Below are positions 5,843 through 6,801 of a stretch of DNA of 6,801 nucleotides, in pieces; the first letter of the stretch is position 1, and every line of letters begins with the position of its first letter. The notes under the pieces were generated by a model that was given only the letters and a program-made list of their open reading frames with translations, did no database searches and was not told where the DNA came from. The DNA is from CAMQVM01 sp044433365 (GTDB lineage: Bacteria > Bacteroidota > Bacteroidia > Bacteroidales > Rikenellaceae). Both the position numbers and the translations under genes were made by a program. The stretch is from positions 1 to 6,801 of the forward strand of contig JAWXTR010000127.1 in the NCBI GenBank assembly GCA_044433365.1, given 5' to 3'.

Positions 5843-6342
5843 GATACTACAAAGCAAAATCTGTTAGGTTGGATGAGTTCTATTTTACTAGAAAGCATGT
5901 AGATTTTTATGATGATTGGAAAGAAGTCTCATTTGAAAGAAATATAGACTTCTCAACAAGCCATGATTTAGATATAGCGAAGTTTATTAGCTATGAACTA
6001 TTATTATCATATATCGCTAACCAGATTGATAAGACAAATGTGGAGTTGAATATCTTTAATGAAGAGTGTGATGACGATGCCTTAGATATGGTATGGACAG
6101 ATAAGAAAAGCGACATAATAGAACTCTGTTACGCATTGTATGCTAAAGGTTCAATAAATAGAGGTCAAGTAAGCATAAAAGATCTTATATCAAAAATGGA
6201 ACAGGTTTTTCATGTTAATAGTGGAAATTATTATCATGTATATAGCTCATTTAAAGATCGTAAAAAAGAACAAGTACAATTTATATCAGCTCTTTCAAAG
6301 GCATTAAAGAAGAAGATAGATAATGAAGAGTCTGGTACTTAG
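5843..6342 (+). pseudogene. rteC: rteC, 3' half
   Basis: This frame carries the remaining 166 residues of RteC, beginning RYYKAKSVRLDEFYF. Typical family segments are the LDEFYFTR motif, FSTSHDLDIAKFISYELL, and MVWTDKKSDIIELCYALYAKGSINRG, with a carboxyl-terminal helical, basic region (FKDRKKEQVQFISALSKALKKKID) likely to bind DNA. The stop codon is at 6340-6342. There is no good start: the first candidate is a TTG at 5869 that is simply the Leu of LDEFYF, and the frame runs back upstream into the palindromic element. It is best read as the displaced second half of the split gene, one frame away from the first because the 166-base insertion (element plus duplication) is not a multiple of three. 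A separately translated fragment cannot be excluded. Confidence 0.85.
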
Positions 6343-6507
6343 TGTTCTAATTACACCTGCAAAATATTATTTTTAGATAATTTTTATTACATTTGTAATT
6401 GAATTAAATAGAATTTAAATGTAAAGAGATTTATATATACATATTTATTAAGGAAAACTTTAATTTAAAAAATTAAGAAATTCCTTATAACTTAATTGTT
6501 TATTCTT
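6343..6507. other. AT-rich intergenic stretch after rteC
   Basis: Very AT-rich with no credible gene on either strand. A weak promoter-like TATTCTTG (6501-6508, one mismatch to TAnnTTTG) lies at the edge of the structured block that follows, but no TTTG is found at the right distance upstream. A short dyad, TTAAGAAATTCCTTA (6474-6488), is present; its tip loosely resembles the end of the palindromic element but is too degenerate to call. RteC-binding sites, known upstream of the CTnDOT excision operon, might lie here, though I cannot identify them. Confidence 0.4.
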
Positions 6508-6652
6508 GACCGAAAATCACCACTTTTTAACCAAGATGATAAACAAGGCAGGTGTATTGTATCTATATGGTACGGTACGCCCTGACTTGTTATCTTGGTG
6601 GGCGTTGTGGTGATGCCTCGGTCGGGAACTTGTCGGTGGCGTGCCTTTTTTT
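6508..6652 (+). ncRNA. Candidate structured RNA, long multi-stem hairpin ending in a T run
   Basis: Nested perfect stems are GACCGA/TCGGTC (6508-6513 with 6618-6623), ATCACCAC/GTGGTGAT (6516-6523 with 6607-6614), ACCAAGAT/ATCTTGGT (6530-6537 with 6592-6599) and AACAAG/CTTGTT (6542-6547 with 6586-6591, four bases bulged on the left). Then come CAGG/CCTG and an apical GUAUUGUA/UACGGUAC (6554-6561 with 6571-6578). The apical stem contains two U-G pairs that would be A-C mismatches on the other strand, and seven T residues follow at 6646-6652, so the RNA is read in the plus direction. The block is much richer in G+C than its surroundings. Competing pairings exist: ACGCCC 6577-6582 with GGGCGT 6600-6605, and AAGGCA 6545-6550 with TGCCTT 6642-6647. 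It could be a small regulatory RNA (CTnDOT encodes one, RteR), a leader element of the next operon, or a transfer or recombination site. I do not recognise the family. Confidence 0.55.
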
Positions 6653-6724
6653 GTGCGGTTTCCGATAAAATATCTCAAAATTAAGAATTTATAACTCACC
6701 TAAAGAATAACTAAGTAGTAAAAT

Positions 6725-6754
6725 TATGCAGTGATGATTTTTTTTATATCTTTG
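6725..6754 (+). promoter_or_regulatory. Promoter-like site firing out of the right end
   Basis: TATCTTTG (6747-6754) is a full match to the Bacteroidetes TAnnTTTG element. The -33 part is weak: TATG at 6725-6728 with an 18-base gap. The start point would be near 6761, so the driven gene lies beyond the window. In CTnDOT the promoter downstream of RteC's gene that needs RteC activation drives the excision operon (xis2c onward), and a poor -33 element would suit an activated promoter. That identification is inference from position. A five-codon ORF, MEKLK, at 6775-6792 follows and may be chance. Confidence 0.4.
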
Positions 6755-6801
6755 TAGTTTAAGGCTAATTGAAAATGGAAAAGCTGAAATAGAAAAAAAT
6801 A

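Noticed and set aside
5869..6342. An independent gene starting at TTG 5869
   Set aside because: The TTG is an internal Leu codon of RteC (LDEFYF), and family sequence continues upstream to 5843 in the same frame.
6517..6699. A 60-codon minus-strand frame beginning MSYKFLILRYFIGNRTKK and rich in His, Arg and Pro
   Set aside because: It lies across both arms of the long hairpin at 6508-6652, so its composition follows from the palindromic, GC-richer block. The orientation signals (U-G pairs, T7 run) favour a plus-strand RNA. I have a vague, unverified impression that such a peptide is annotated in other Bacteroidales, which would fit repeated miscalling of a conserved RNA.
1..6801. CRISPR array, tRNA, rRNA, reverse transcriptase or retron, toxin-antitoxin pair
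   Set aside because: There are no regularly spaced direct repeats, no tRNA or rRNA signature and no reverse transcriptase. The palindrome at 5677-5838 was considered as a retron RNA but sits inside rteC with a target duplication and no partner gene.

Overview
The window looks like part of an integrative conjugative element (CTnDOT-like) or a large mobilizable element from a Bacteroidales bacterium (Bacteroides, Parabacteroides or a relative). The reasons are the protein families (an RteC regulator, a DUF4099/DUF3945 protein, a DUF1896 protein and a giant N6-methylase/helicase), the AT-rich DNA, A-rich leaders instead of Shine-Dalgarno sites, and promoters of the Bacteroidetes TTTG-N20-TAnnTTTG type. 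All family names come from recognising the protein sequences; no search was run.

Layout. Positions 1 to about 105 do not match the gene they adjoin and are probably the end of an inserted element. From 52 to 5133 everything is on the minus strand. In transcription order this is the DUF4099/DUF3945 protein (5133-3721), a small unrecognised protein (3557-3312), a DUF1896 protein (3103-2663), and, overlapping it by 11 bases, the methylase half of a methylase/helicase whose reading frame breaks off just before the expected helicase ATP-binding loop. Upstream of the DUF1896 gene is a compact regulatory leader: a good promoter, a 10-codon leader ORF, an intrinsic-terminator hairpin, and an outer stem joining the leader stop codon to the region just before the DUF1896 start.

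From 5322 rightwards the plus strand carries rteC, the regulator that in CTnDOT activates the excision operon. It is split by a 162-bp near-perfectly symmetrical palindromic element, flanked by a TATA duplication, that behaves like a MITE. Removing the element and one TATA restores a 284-residue RteC frame. A 27-base sequence matching the right arm of this element at 26 positions recurs in inverted orientation at the 3' end of the DUF4099/DUF3945 gene.

The right end (6343-6801) has no convincing gene. It contains a GC-richer block (6508-6652) that folds into a long multi-stem hairpin with a T7 run at its end, which is a candidate structured RNA on the plus strand, and then a promoter-like site firing out of the window.

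Taken together this is the DNA-processing and excision-control segment of a conjugative element. Two key genes, rteC and the methylase/helicase, both carry insertion-type lesions, so the element may be on its way to being immobile or may depend on another copy in the cell. The least explained features are the structured RNA at 6508-6652, the leader before the DUF1896 gene, and the MITE-like palindrome.
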